From contig JBANSL010000004.1 of NCBI GenBank assembly GCA_037127255.1, positions 30,718,467 through 30,782,466 on the forward strand: a stretch of 64,000 bases of DNA, written 5' to 3'. The DNA comes from Persicaria tinctoria (Eukaryota > Streptophyta > Magnoliopsida > Caryophyllales > Polygonaceae). This document shows positions 1 through 10,329 of the stretch, piece by piece (position 1 is the first letter of the stretch; each line of letters opens with the position of its first letter). The notes below the pieces were generated by a model. That model worked only from the letters and a program-made list of their open reading frames with translations, did not search any database and was not told the DNA's origin. The position numbers and the translations under genes were made by a program.

Positions 1-2448
1 CACCATCGACCAATTAGCCTCTCCTCAACTATCTATAAAATCATATCTAAGATCATCACTGATCGATTGAAATCAATAATGGGTAAACTGATCCACCCAC
101 TTCAAGGTGCCTTTGTGTCTGATAGAGCAATTCAATATAACATCCTCATTGCTCACGAAATCTTCCACTCTTTTCGTACCCGAAAGGGTTCGAAAGGATG
201 GACTGCAATCAAGCTTGATATGGAAAAAGCATACGATAGAGTAGACTGGTAGTTTACGAAGTCATTACTCCAACGATTTGGATTCCATCAAAAGTTTGTG
301 AACATAATTATGGAATGTGTAACCACAGTGTCCTTCTCTGTTCTTGTTAACAATGGGCCTACTGAACCTCTCAAACCTACTAGAGGTCTAAGGCAAGGTG
401 ACCCGCTATCCCCCTTTCTATTCCTCCTAGGAGCAGAAGTCCTGGCTCGTAAACTAACTAGAGATTCTGAATCAACTAACAACAACATAGGCTTTAAAAT
501 CGGCCATTCGGGCTCCAGGATTCCCTTTCTGGCCTTTGCAGACGACATTATCATATTTGCGAAAGGATGTAGTACGGCATGTGCAAAAACAAAGGAGATT
601 ATTGAAGACTACTGTAAATTCTCCGGTCAGAAAGTTAATTACCATAAATCATCATTTCAAACCACACCGGGAATCCTCAGGACAAGAGCACTAGAACGGA
701 ACTTGGAAAAATACTTGGGATGCCCGATAATTAATGGTCGAGTCATAAAGGAAACGTTTGGGGATATAGTATGCAAATCCAAGAACCAACTAAGTAAATG
801 GCAAGCGAACTCTTTATCCCAACAAGGACGAGCAACCCTAATAACATCAAACTTATCGTCAAAACCACTCTTTGCAATGCAAAGTTTCATGCTTCCTACA
901 TCGATTCACAAGCAACTTGACCAAATCAATAGAACTTTCTTATGGAATAAAGATGCTCAACATATCCCTCTCATTAGCTGGGATAAAATATGCAAATCAA
1001 AGGCTGTCGGGGGTCTCGGTGTACGAAAATCCAAAGATATGAATGAAGCACTGCAGCTAAAACTCATATGGAAAATACTTTCAGAATCGGAAAATATTTG
1101 GGTCAAAATAATCTCGCACAAATACTTAAAAGAAAGCCACATCCTAAACTATGAGAAAAAAGGGAATGCTTCCTGGCAATGGTCGAAACTTAGCCTCCTA
1201 ATCCCAAAGTTTAAGTTGGGACTCGTGTGGGCAGTTGGAGATGGAAAAACAATCAAATTCTGGAAAGACAACTGGATTTCGAAACAACCTCTAACTGATC
1301 GGGTGGAACCCCAATCCATCGTTAACGTAAATGAAACAGTAAGCGAATACATCATGGGAGGACAATGGTGGAAAGAAAAACTTGATCCGATCCTACCAGC
1401 TATAATAGTATGAAAATTCCATTGCCAAAAGCCCCTCTACGAGACAGATTGTACTGGTGGCCTGCCAAAAAGGGCTGGTTCACAACATCAAGTGTCTATA
1501 ACCTAATAACATCCAACTCAAATATAATACAGGACGACTTCACCTGGATTTGGAAAATTGACGCCCCTCCTAAAGTTAAGAACTTCATTTGGAAGATCAA
1601 GCATAAGGGACTCCGAACTGTGTCTCGACTAGCACAAAAGGGTGTAGCCGTACCCTCCACCTGTTGCTTCTGCAATCACTCCACCGAAGACGATATCCAC
1701 ATATTCCTGGAATGCCCCATTAACGACGCCCAAGAATAACTACCAACCGACATAGCCTTAAAAATAAACATGCTTCTGGCAGACAACAGAGATATGGATC
1801 AAGTTATGCAAATAATAGGATTTAAGTGCTCAACAAAAACCAAACAAACCATAGCTATTAGATGGTGGACAATCTGGTTCATCAGAAATCAAATTATATT
1901 TAGAGATGGAAAAATCCCCTCCCCGGAAGGGATTAGAAGAATGATATTGGATAACTTAGAGAATTGGAAAAGGGCCTGCAAGTTAAGCATAAAAGGAGAA
2001 GAACAAAAACTCCCGTGTAAGAGAAAAGATAGACCAAGAAAGATCACGACAAACCAAAAATGGAGAAAACCGCCAGAAGGCAAATACAAATTAAACTTTG
2101 ATGGATCGAGCTTTGTAAATTCCAAGAGCTCCATAGGGTACATCTTCATGGATGGCGGTCCAGTCGGTAGACAATCTCCAATTATGGCGGAAGCTTTAGC
2201 ACTTAGACAAGGCATTGAAAAGGTAAAAGAATTAAAAATTGGTGACCTAATCATAGAAGGAGACTAAAAAATAATCACTGACTATTTACAATCCAAAACA
2301 AACTGCCCATGGGAAATAGAGATGATAATGTCAGATATTCTCGTATTACTTCAAGAAATACAACACATAGGGATATCCCACATTCCTCGGATTGGTAACA
2401 GAGTGGCAGGTCTTCTTGACCTCATCCGGCAAGATGCTTTCGGGTAGT
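1..2448 (+). pseudogene. LINE ORF2 reverse transcriptase / RNase H pseudogene
   Basis: Reverse transcriptase motifs are clear: KAYDRVDW near 225-250, LRQGDPLSPFLF near 390-425, and the catalytic FADD box (AFADDIIIF) near 535-560. The zf-RVT region (W.AKKGWFTTSSVYNLI..., then C-x2-C and H/C residues) lies at 1430-1735, and the RNase H-like region (KLNFDGSS..., then AEALALR) at 2085-2260. The frame from base 1 is broken by TAG at 250-252, shifts near 1410, then meets TAA at 1737-1739 and TAA at 2265-2267. Coding-like sequence continues to about 2448. With three stops and one frameshift it cannot make an active enzyme. Confidence 0.9.
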
Positions 2449-2470
2449 TAATCACCAGAATCCTTACATA
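1..2470 (+). mobile_element. LINE (non-LTR retrotransposon), 3' part, decayed
   Basis: The coding strand holds, in order, reverse transcriptase, zinc-binding zf-RVT and RNase H-like segments, the usual order of the plant LINE ORF2. The left end runs off the window. The 3' segment resembles the end of the LINE copy at 56550-57640: both have a leucine/isoleucine-rich stretch followed by a 'DLIR(K/Q)DA' type tail, so they are probably the same family. The right edge is set by the (TA)n tract at 2474 and is approximate. No target-site duplication could be tested because the left end is missing. Confidence 0.9.
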
Positions 2471-2473
2471 ATC

Positions 2474-2486
2474 ATATATATATATA
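2474..2486. repeat. (TA)n tract, left edge of element E1
   Basis: A short TA run sits between the LINE end and the left terminal repeat of E1. It matches the longer TA runs at 5037-5058, 8501-8520 and 24224-24308 that mark the other edges of the chain, and is probably the target sequence of insertion. Confidence 0.75.
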
Positions 2487-2561
2487 GGGAAGCTTTAAAA
2501 TGTAAAAAGTTATTAACGTGTAAAATTGGCTTAACGTGTAAAACTTTAGAAAACCGGACCC

Positions 2562-3119
2562 GTGCCCTTTTTTAAAAAAAACGAACCGGTTTGTTTTAAA
2601 AAAATTGAATTGTCATCTCCTTCCTCCCTCTGCGCAAAAAATCAGAAGCGGGCATGGCGCCATGGCCTAGGCGAAGTCTCAATCGCCGAGCATCGAGCAT
2701 GGCAGGAGGCAGGCCATCGAGCATCGGACTGGGCGGTGTCAATCGCCGGAATATTCCTCGTCGAAATCCTCGAAATCATCAGAATCGAACTCCTCCGTCG
2801 CTGTCGTCGGAATCATTGCAATCGCCGGAATCGAGCATTTAGCATTGGTCAATTCGACAAGGCGGGTGTGGATCCGACTTCTCCTCCTCGCAAGCACCGG
2901 AGTCCTCACCGAAATCGTCTGAATCGCCAACAATTTCCTCCTTGCCCAACAACACCGGAGCTCCCTTCGCCGCCTTCGACCACTGCCTTGCCGCCACCGA
3001 AGCCACCAACGGACTCGTCACACCCCCACGGTCCCGTATATGTCCTCCCCTTGCGCCGTCGTGCCCTAGCCTGGCACCGGGAGCTTGCCGAAGTCCACCA
3101 GTGTAATCGCCGTTTCTAA
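2562..3119 (+). other. GC-rich insert in E1 with an ORF of uncertain status
   Basis: This segment is far richer in G and C than the rest of E1 and is open for 185 codons on the plus strand, with shorter open frames on both strands. The predicted protein is low-complexity (Ser/Pro/Arg rich) and matches no family I recognise. GC-rich blocks of this kind inside TIR elements are often captured first exons or 5' leaders of host genes. The segment has no intron and no recognisable motif, so a real gene is unlikely. Confidence 0.35.
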
Positions 3120-3354
3120 TCGGAGGGTTACAGGCGATGTGAGGAAGATGATGATGAAATTACAATTTTGACCCATTATTTTCCCTTTCTTCCCAAATAT
3201 GCACTTATCTAAATTTAATAAATTACAAAATTATTCCATTGTTTATAAACGCACAACAAAATATTATATTTCCACAACTTAAAATTATATTTGCACAAAA
3301 TAGTGTTTGAATGATTTAGATTGAGATTGAAAACCTAGGGTTTGATTTAGGAGC

Positions 3355-4000
3355 GGAATTTGGGGTTTTTTTTTGCCAAAAGCCAAATTGATTGAAATTG
3401 ATTATATGGTTGTGTTGTTGGGTTGATTTTGAGCTAATTTCGTGTTCATAGCATTGTCAAATTGTTTATGGATAATGAGCTAATTGGATTTTAGAACTTT
3501 AGTGCAATATGTTTTAGAATTTGGGTTTTTTTTTGCCAAAAGCTAAATTGACTACAATTGATGATATGGTTGTGTTGTTGGGTTGATTTTGAGCTAATTT
3601 CGTGTTCATAGCATTGTCAAATTGTTTATGGATAATGAGCTAATTGGATTTTAGAACTTTAGTGCAATATGTTTTAGAATTTGGGTTTTTTTTTGCCAAA
3701 AGCTAAATTGACTAAAATTGATGATATGGTTGTGTTTTTGGGTTGATTTGGAGCTAATTTCATGTTCATAGCATTGTCAAATTATTTATGGGCCATGATC
3801 TAATTGGATTTTAGAATTTTATTGCGATATATTTTAGAATTTGGGTTTTTTTTGCCAACATCCAAATTGATTGAAATTGATGATATGGTTGTGATGTTGG
3901 GTTGATTTGGAGCTAATTTCATGTTTATAGCATTGTCAATTTGTTTGTGAATCATGAGCTAATTGGATTTTAGAATTTTATTTCGATATGCTTTAGGTCG
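3355..4000. repeat. 160-bp tandem repeat, about four copies
   Basis: Copies begin near 3360, 3521, 3681 and 3841 at a TTGGGTTTTTTTT block followed by GCCAAAAGC, and each contains 'GGGTTGATTT' and 'GAGCTAATTTC'. The spacing between the last three starts is exactly 160 bp. The middle copies are almost identical and the last is the most diverged. Confidence 0.9.
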
Positions 4001-4037
4001 ATTAAATTCTTCCATTTTAGCATGAAAATCATAATTT

Positions 4038-4107
4038 AGCCTATTATCTCAATTGGTATAGCAATGTGCGTTTGCACAAAGATGTGGGTTCAAATCCCAC
4101 ATATGTT
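4038..4107 (+). repeat. tRNA-like head of a SINE-like repeat (copy 1, in E1)
   Basis: A cloverleaf can be drawn: AGCCTAT acceptor half, TCTC-AATTGGTA-TAGC D-arm, a compact TGTGC-GTTT-GCACA arm, and a TGTGGG/CCCACA T-arm around TTCAAAT. The D and T arms match the pol III A and B boxes. The acceptor 3' half is decayed. It is followed by an AT-rich body of TGCACATTATAATCTT-like words to about 4600. Related copies lie at 5612, 6018 and 16520. The arm sequences most resemble tRNA-Ile (AAU). Confidence 0.65.
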
Positions 4108-4359
4108 ACATAATAGAGAAGAGCGCAGCAATCGCAAATTGTTAATCATGCACATTATAATCTTAGTTATGCACTTTTTAACCTTAATTACGCACATTTT
4201 AATCTTATTTATGCACTTTAATTTTAAAAGCTTATACGTAAAAAAATCGATTCCAAACTCACATCTATCAACCTAAATTATCCGAGAGGTGAACCCAAAC
4301 TCTCAAAAGTAAATAAAAAATTAAAAAAATTAAAACATCGATTTCAAAAGCACATCTTT

Positions 4360-4820
4360 TGTCTTATTCATGCACATTATGATCTTACATTAATTTGCAC
4401 AATTGTATTCTAAATTTGCACAATTCTATCTTACTTTTGCACAATTGTAGTTTAAATTTGCACAATTGTATCCTACTTTAAATTTGCACAATTGCACAAT
4501 TAAAGTTGCACAAATGCACTTTACAGTGGCACAAATGCACTTCACAGAAATGCACTTCACAGTTCCACAAATGCACTTCACAGTTGCACAAAAGGTATCG
4601 AAAACGTGAAAAAAGTGCATTTACCCATAAAATTAGACATATTTACCAATTTACCCATAAATTAAACATATTTCAATTATAAATTTTTATAATTGAAATA
4701 GGCACATTTATCTATTTACCCCATAATGAATTATTTTGTCTGCACAAAATAAACTTATATTTGCACAATAAGATGTTATATGTGCACAAAAGCAAGTTAT
4801 ACTTGCACAGCAAAAAGTGT
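4360..4820. repeat. Array of TTTGCACAATTGTA-like words
   Basis: The words GCACAATTGTA, ATGCACTTCACAG and TTGCACAA recur every 15-30 bp, giving open frames on both strands that are not genes. The same GCACAA vocabulary appears at 3245-3300 and throughout 5700-6600 in E2. Confidence 0.75.
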
Positions 4821-5036
4821 TACCACGAAAAAAAAATTCTGGGCCAAAAAAAAAATAAAAAAATAAAAATCGGATCCGAGAAGGGGGGGGGGCAAGGAGG
4901 GGCACATGCATGGGCAAGGGGGGCAGATATTCTACTAATGAAATTAGGCCCATTAGTAATTAAATTAGGCCTATTAACAAATTTTACGCGATAAGCAAAT
5001 TTTACACGTTAAAGAGTTTTTACATTTGAAGTAAAC

Positions 5037-5058
5037 TATATATATATATATATATATA
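5037..5058. repeat. (TA)11 junction between E1 and E2
   Basis: A pure TA run directly joins the right terminal repeat of E1 to the left terminal repeat of E2, with no other sequence between them. Confidence 0.9.
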
Positions 5059-5611
5059 GGGGTAAAGGTTCAAATGAAAATGGGGATTAAGGATGAAAAA
5101 TTTGCTTAAAGTGAAAATGGTCCAATTGGAAGGTAAATGGGTCTAATTTAAAGTTAAATGGGCCTAATTAAATGAGTAATAGATAAATGGGCCTAACTTA
5201 AAGGTAAATGGGCCTAATTTTATGGGGTAAATGGATAAATGGGTAAATGACCCTAAATATGAGATAAATGTCACCACCTCTCCCATATTTTCTATTTCTA
5301 CCAATATCGCCCTTATTTCAATTATAAAAATTACATATTTTAGCCCGTAATTTTTATTTGAAATAATATTATAAGGTGCATCTAAAAGATTACAAAATGC
5401 AACAAAATATGCTACATCACATTTATTGTCTGTATTTTAAAAAGTGAAAAATATGATATTATAAAATATAAAGTGAACAAATAATAAAATAAAGATTATT
5501 ATTAATAAATGTGCTATTCCTAATGTAAAGTAGGTTTCCTACCAAATATTTTCTTTATGGGTTGCTATTTTTATGGCGGTTTTGTACTTTAATGTGACAT
5601 GTGTCATTAAA

Positions 5612-5683
5612 AGCCTGTTAGCTCAAAATGGTATAACGATGTGCCCATGCACAAAGGTTTGAGTTCAAAATCTCGCACATGCT
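5612..5683 (+). repeat. tRNA-like head (copy 2, in E2)
   Basis: Contains AGCCTGT, GCTC D-arm, TGTGC-CCAT-GCACA compact arm and a decayed T-arm GAGTTCAAAATCTC. It starts a unit of about 406 bp that is repeated in tandem from 6018. Confidence 0.6.
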
Positions 5684-6017
5684 ATTTATGATTGTCTTCT
5701 TTTTGTTCCCGGTCATGAATAAGATTATAAAATGCGATAATAAAATGATAATGTGCACAAATAAGATGATATAATGCATATATAACATTATGGTATGCAA
5801 ATACAATATTATGTTGTGCAAATATAATACTATTATGTTGTGCAAATATAATATTATGGTGTAAAAATAAAATATTATGTTGTGCAAATATAATATTATG
5901 TTGTGCAAATAAAATGATAAGTGCAAGAATAAAATGATTAAGTGCAAGAATAAAATGATAAAGTGCAAGAATAAAATGACAAAGTACATGAATAAGATTA
6001 TGAAGTGCAAGAATAAA

Positions 6018-6094
6018 AGCCTATTAGTTCAATTAAAAATGGTATAGCGATGTGCCAATGCACATGTGTTCGAGTTCAAAATTCCGCATAGGCT
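6018..6094 (+). repeat. tRNA-like head (copy 3, in E2)
   Basis: The acceptor halves AGCCTAT and ATAGGCT are perfectly complementary. The compact arm is TGTGC-CAAT-GCACA and the B-box-like segment is GAGTTCAAAATTC. Confidence 0.65.
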
Positions 6095-6719
6095 ATTTAT
6101 GGTTGTCTTCTTTTTGTTCCCGTTCATAAATAAGATTATAAAGTGTAATAATAAAATGATATATAATGTGCACAAATAAGATGACAAAGTGCATATATAA
6201 CAATATGGTGTGCAAATATAAATTTAAGTTGTGCAAATATAACATTATGTTGTGCATATCTAATAATATAATGTTACGTTGTGCATATATAATATTATGG
6301 TGTGCGAATATAACATTATGTTGTGCAAATATACCTTTAAGACGTGCAAATATAATATTATGTTGTGCAAATATAATATTATGTTGTGCAAATACAATGA
6401 TAAGTGCAAGAATAAAATGATGATGTATGAATAAAAATATGTAGTGCACGAATAAGATTGTGAAGTGTACAATTAAGATTATAAAGTGCATAAATAAAAT
6501 GATAAAAGTTCAAGAATAAAATGATAAAGGGTATAAATAAGATTATGAAGTGCACACTTAAGATTATAAAGTGCATAAATAAAATGATAAAGTTCACTTT
6601 GATTTATTATTTATTCACTTTAGAATATTGAAGATGCATCTTATAGAATTTAAACCCGATAAAAATTATAGGCTAAAATTTGTAATTTTTACAATTAAAA
6701 TAGGGCAATAATTATAGAA

Positions 6720-7560
6720 ATGAAATTATGGGGAGGTTTTTTTAATTTCAATATCTCCTTCCTCCTCCCGTGGCTTGCTACAGTACCAAAACAGATCGGC
6801 GATGCTACACAGGTCGCCGTCAATGGCTGTTGGTGGCGCATCGGGGGAAGATTGGCAACAGAACAACGGCGCCGCTTCAGTAGGTGGTGGATCCGGCAAC
6901 ACGGCTCCGAGGAAACACAGATTTGGCAACACAACTCGAAGAGATCCGGCATTCAAATTCGCGGTATTGTTAGGGATAGATCAACATAAAACCAGCTGAA
7001 ATAATGAACAAAAGGCATACAAATCCAAGTACAAAAGCATTCAATTTCAGAATAGAAACATCTTTACCGTTCTCTTCTCAAATAATGCACAAACATCTTC
7101 ATAGGAAAACATCTTCTGAAATAATGTACACCTAGTTAATATTATAAATGTAATTCAGCAATCTTAGGAAGCCTTTAGCTAGAAGGCAAAGCTACATCAA
7201 TTCATAACAACCTCAATTAATTCGACAAATCTAGCTAGAAGGCAAAGCTACATCAACAAATTTGAATGTTGCAGTCCTACCTCATGCAGAAATTTTTAAG
7301 AGAGAGAAGATTACTTGATTTTGCTCGTTGATCGGATAGGGGAGCTCCTGGACTGTGCGACTGGCGATGTCGTATCAAGGTGCGATTGGCGACTATGGTG
7401 TTTAATCCTGCTATAATCATAACAAAGAAAATCTGAAGACTTGTGAATGGAATATAAACAAAACAAATCAATCAATCTGCAGGGTGAATGTATGAAACAA
7501 ACCAATCAATATGTGTTTTCTAAAATTGTTTTTTGAAATCTGCACAAGTAGGAAATTCAT
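6720..7560. other. E2 interior between repeat array and MADS exons
   Basis: A GC-richer block at 6760-6990 is open in several frames on both strands, with no recognisable motif. A 26-bp segment containing CTAGAAGGCAAAGCTACATC occurs twice, near 7178 and 7233. No exon of the MADS gene could be recognised here, although the exon after 7566 (minus strand) would be expected in this direction. Confidence 0.4.
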
Positions 7561-7565
7561 GTTAC

Positions 7566-8040
7566 CTTTTGCTCACCAATTTTGGTGACAGCATGCTCAA
7601 TGTCTTGTTAAAGAAGGACTAATTCCTGCAAGCTCATATCCTCCATAGAGTATCCCATCCTCCGCCTGCAGTCTTTTTTTCTACTTCAATTTTACAATTA
7701 AGCACCGTTCAGTTACATTTAGGCATCGAATCAATTAGGCATCAATTTTACAACTCATCAGTCTGTTTTTTACTTCAATTTTGAAATTTGGAACTACATA
7801 AAGACCTGATCTGCTTCTGGAGATTCCGATTGGCCTCCTTGAGCTTGTTCATATCGTCCTACGTCTTCTGCAGATCACACATTTCAAAATGTTAGGGTTC
7901 GAAATTTCGACAGAAGAACGAAGAAAAAGAGGGGATCAAATCAATTAGGCAACGATTAAGCACCGCATAGTGAGAGCTCCAGAGATTGATCCCCTAGGCC
8001 TGCTGGTACAAGTCGTACATCTGCTTCCTCGCCAAAGCGG
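7566..8040 (-). pseudogene. Captured AP3/DEF-like MADS-box gene fragment (K-domain exons)
   Basis: Three exon remnants lie in order on the minus strand. The first (about 8040-7964) encodes KQMYDLYQQA*GINLWSSHY, matching the linker between MADS and K domains of B-class APETALA3/DEFICIENS proteins. The second (7867-7806, 62 nt) encodes MNKLKEANRNLQKQI. The third (7665-7566, 100 nt) encodes RRRMGYSMEDMSLQELVLL then QDIEHAVTKIGEQK, the core K-box. AG/GT splice sites flank the second and third exons, and their 62- and 100-nt lengths equal the conserved exon lengths of MIKC MADS genes. Introns are kept, so capture was at the DNA level. Each exon has one in-frame stop. The MADS domain and C-terminal exons are absent. 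Confidence 0.8.
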
Positions 8041-8085
8041 CGAAGATTAAGCACCGCATAGTGAGAACTCCAGAGCTTCAGAGAA
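7950..8085. repeat. Local direct repeat at the 5' edge of the captured MADS fragment
   Basis: The string GATTAAGCACCGCATAGTGA plus GA(G/A)CTCCAGAG occurs near 7953 and again near 8047. The second copy lies just upstream (minus strand) of the MADS linker exon, so a small duplication has extended the captured segment. Confidence 0.75.
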
Positions 8086-8500
8086 GCAAGAGAGAGAGAG
8101 GCGGAGGAACCTGAGCAGACGGCGGCGAGAGCGGCGACTGGGGAGTTGGAACCAAAGCGGCGAAGGCGATCGTCGGTGGAAGGATTGAGGAAGTCTTCGG
8201 TGATAGCAGCGGCTATTAAGCCAATCGGGAACCGACTTCCTCGCCATTTTCGATCTCAGCGACAAAGGAAGAGGGAATTGAGGAAATCTTCGTGGGAGCG
8301 TGGATAACTGAGATTGATAGGTGAGAAATCCATGGTGATAGGAGCGGCGAATCATTCAACGGGCGATCTGATTGAGAATGAAGAGATTTAGGGCATTTTG
8401 TTGAATTGGGCCGGACGTAATTAATTCTTTATAAAATAGGTCCATTTTCACTTTAAGAGTAATTTTGATCTTAAGCCCCTTTTTCACTTTAACCTCACCC

Positions 8501-8520
8501 TATATATATATATATATATA
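8501..8520. repeat. (TA)10 junction between E2 and E3
   Basis: A pure TA run joins the E2 right end directly to the E3 left end. Confidence 0.9.
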
Positions 8521-9063
8521 GTATGGATCAAATGTTTACAAGGCTTAACATGTTTTGTGTTAACAAATAATAACCGTTGGATGAATGAAGATGGAAGGCC
8601 AGGATTTATCCTTGATTGTTTTTATTTTTTTAATTAAATATGTGGGCCCCACTCGGTTTTCAATTCTAATCGCACGGAGAGGCGTGTGCAGCACAAACAA
8701 TTGAGGAAAAGTTGAATCCTGGAGAATTTTGGAGGGACCACCGTTTTTTTTTTTAATTCTTCCAAATTGAAATCCTGATAAGGAGAATTTTGGGGGGACC
8801 ACGTTTTTTTTAATTCTTTTAAATTTTATCCATTTCCTTCTATAAAAAAAAAATCTATCAAACAAGATTTCAAAAAAAAAAATCTATCAAACAAACGGTG
8901 AAATACTGGTATGGAGTAATTTGGGGACCACTTTGATTTAATTTTTTTTATATTTATTGTTCCAAATTTTATCCATTTCATTTTATAAAAAAAATATGAT
9001 ATCAAACTAATCAAAATCAATGTTTTTGTTATGTGAGATATTTGTATATCATCGACGATTTTA

Positions 9064-9219
9064 TCAAAGCGGTCGGTGAAGGAGATCGAATAAGAAGCAT
9101 GAAAGAGTGAACTTGTTATATATAACAACTAAGGCATCTGCATCTATTAGTCGGCGTGCTCTGTTTGACGCAAACATATTAACATTAGTTACGATGAAGA
9201 AATTATTCGTCATTAGAAA
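9064..9219 (-). other. E3 open segment left of the CACTA insertion
   Basis: On the minus strand the frame at 21548-21327 (…RGRKTSVVGGNEAFSNKSTG…EEQPVRAK…) would run into this segment (LMTNNFFIVTNV…SNRARRLIDADALVVIYNKF) if the CACTA and one target-site copy were removed. This is weak evidence that the CACTA hit an exon of a gene captured by E3. The encoded sequence matches no family I can name with confidence. Confidence 0.3.
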
Positions 9220-9239
9220 CACTACTAAAAAACACTGTT

Positions 9240-9900
9240 TTTGCCACGGCATATAGCCACGGATGTAGAGACGAATATCCGTCGCTAAACGATTTAGCCA
9301 CGAATTTGGAGATGGCAATTCAAGTCATGGCCAAAAGGCGCGTAGCAAATTAGTGACGACGAGTAGCCACGAATTGGGCCACGAGGAAAACATTTGTCGC
9401 TGTCGGCGTCACTAATCTTCATTTCTTTTGGGCTGCATTAAGCGTCACTAATAGCCATGGCTTTAGCCTCGGCATTAACTTATGTTGCTAAAATCGTCAC
9501 TAATCCTTCTCCTTATGTGTTATGGTGGGGCGTCACTGATAGCCACGAATGTAGCCACGTTCATTCGTTGTTGCAAATATGCATAGCCAGAGCAAATGCT
9601 AAAGGAGTCGCTAAACTCGAGGGTGTGTTCATGCATAAATTCGTTACAAAAGGCGTGGCTACTGAGCGGTGAAAATCAAGCTTAAATACGTTGCTGATTT
9701 GTGGCTGAGTTCGTGCCTAAATACAAGGTTATGTTCGTGTGTATATGCGTATCTAAATGTGTGAGTATTGGGGGCTGAATTAATGGATGATTGAATGGGT
9801 AAATTCGTGGTAAATTCGTGGCTAGTTCCATAGCTATATGGTGTATACATCCACCACTGATTCCGTGGCTAAAACAATAGCTAAACTTCATTGGCAAATT
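9240..9900. repeat. Left subterminal repeat zone of the CACTA element
   Basis: Degenerate copies of AGCCACGAAT, CGTCACTAAT and CGTGGCTA recur in both orientations every 15-40 bp. The same words fill 20850-21310 at the other end. Confidence 0.8.
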
Positions 9901-10020
9901 TAAAAGATTATATATACATTCTGCATTCTCTATATAGCTCCTGTTTTTTTCTATTTGCTGAATGTCCAAGATAAATATTGACAACATCCAAGCTCACAAC
10001 AGAAATTCCAAATAATTTTG

Positions 10021-10275
10021 TACATAATCAAAACACAATATCCAATTCCAAATCTTCCATCCAAAACATTCAATATCCAATGCAATGTCCTGCATCCGAA
10101 GCACATAAAATCCATTGCAAAGTCTTGCATCCAACATCCTAAAAACTACATAATCAAAAGACAATACCTAATTTCAAATCTAGCATCCAAAACATTAAAC
10201 ATCCAACGCAATGTCTTGCATCCGAAAGCACTTAAAATCCAATGCAAAGCTTTGCATCCGACATCCAAAAAGCTA
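10021..10275. repeat. 126-bp tandem pair in the CACTA element
   Basis: Two copies start at 10021 and 10147 with TACATAATCAAAA.ACAATA and share ATCCAAAACATT, GCAATGTC.TGCATCCGA and GCAAAG. They lie just downstream of the TNPA-like stop codon. Confidence 0.85.
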
Positions 10276-10329
10276 CTTATATATATATATCAAATGGGAA
10301 GAACAAGAGTGCCAGCTTACTTACGATGA

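Larger units (their letters stand above)
2487..5036. mobile_element. E1: (TA)n-bounded TIR element, non-autonomous, 2.55 kb
   Basis: The two ends are imperfect inverted repeats of about 50 bp. The left end from 2494 and the reverse complement of the right end from 5030 share 'AATGTAAAAA', 'TTAACGTGTAAAATT' and a second degenerate CGTGTAAAA copy. Both flanks are TA runs. No transposase is encoded. Inside are a GC-rich segment, a 160-bp tandem array, a tRNA-like head and an AT-rich array of GCACAA words. The (TA)n preference recalls the rice Micron type of microsatellite-targeting element, but I cannot assign a superfamily. Confidence 0.7.
5612..6440. repeat. Tandem pair of about 406-bp units (tRNA-like head plus AT-rich body)
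   Basis: Unit 1 begins at 5612 and unit 2 at 6018. Each has a tRNA-like head, then TATTTATG.TTGTCTTCTTTTTG, then a body of TGTGCAAATATAATATTATG-like words. Similar AAGTGCA.GAATAAAATGA words continue to 6600. Long open frames here are by-products of the repeat. Confidence 0.8.
5059..8500. mobile_element. E2: (TA)n-bounded TIR element carrying a MADS-box gene fragment, 3.44 kb
   Basis: The ends form imperfect inverted repeats of about 60-70 bp: the left end and the reverse complement of the right end share a GGGGTAAAGGTT/GGGTGAGGTT start, then 'GAAAA.GGGG.TTAAG', and finish with 'CTTAAAGTGAAAATGG'. TA runs flank both sides. No transposase was found. Cargo: two tandem copies of a tRNA-headed repeat (5612-6440) and minus-strand exons of an AP3-like MADS-box gene (7566-8040). 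Confidence 0.8.

Noticed and set aside
5618..6600. Long Ile/Leu/His-rich open frames on both strands
   Set aside because: They follow the AT-rich word array and repeat the same peptide motif in several frames. Composition, not selection, explains them.
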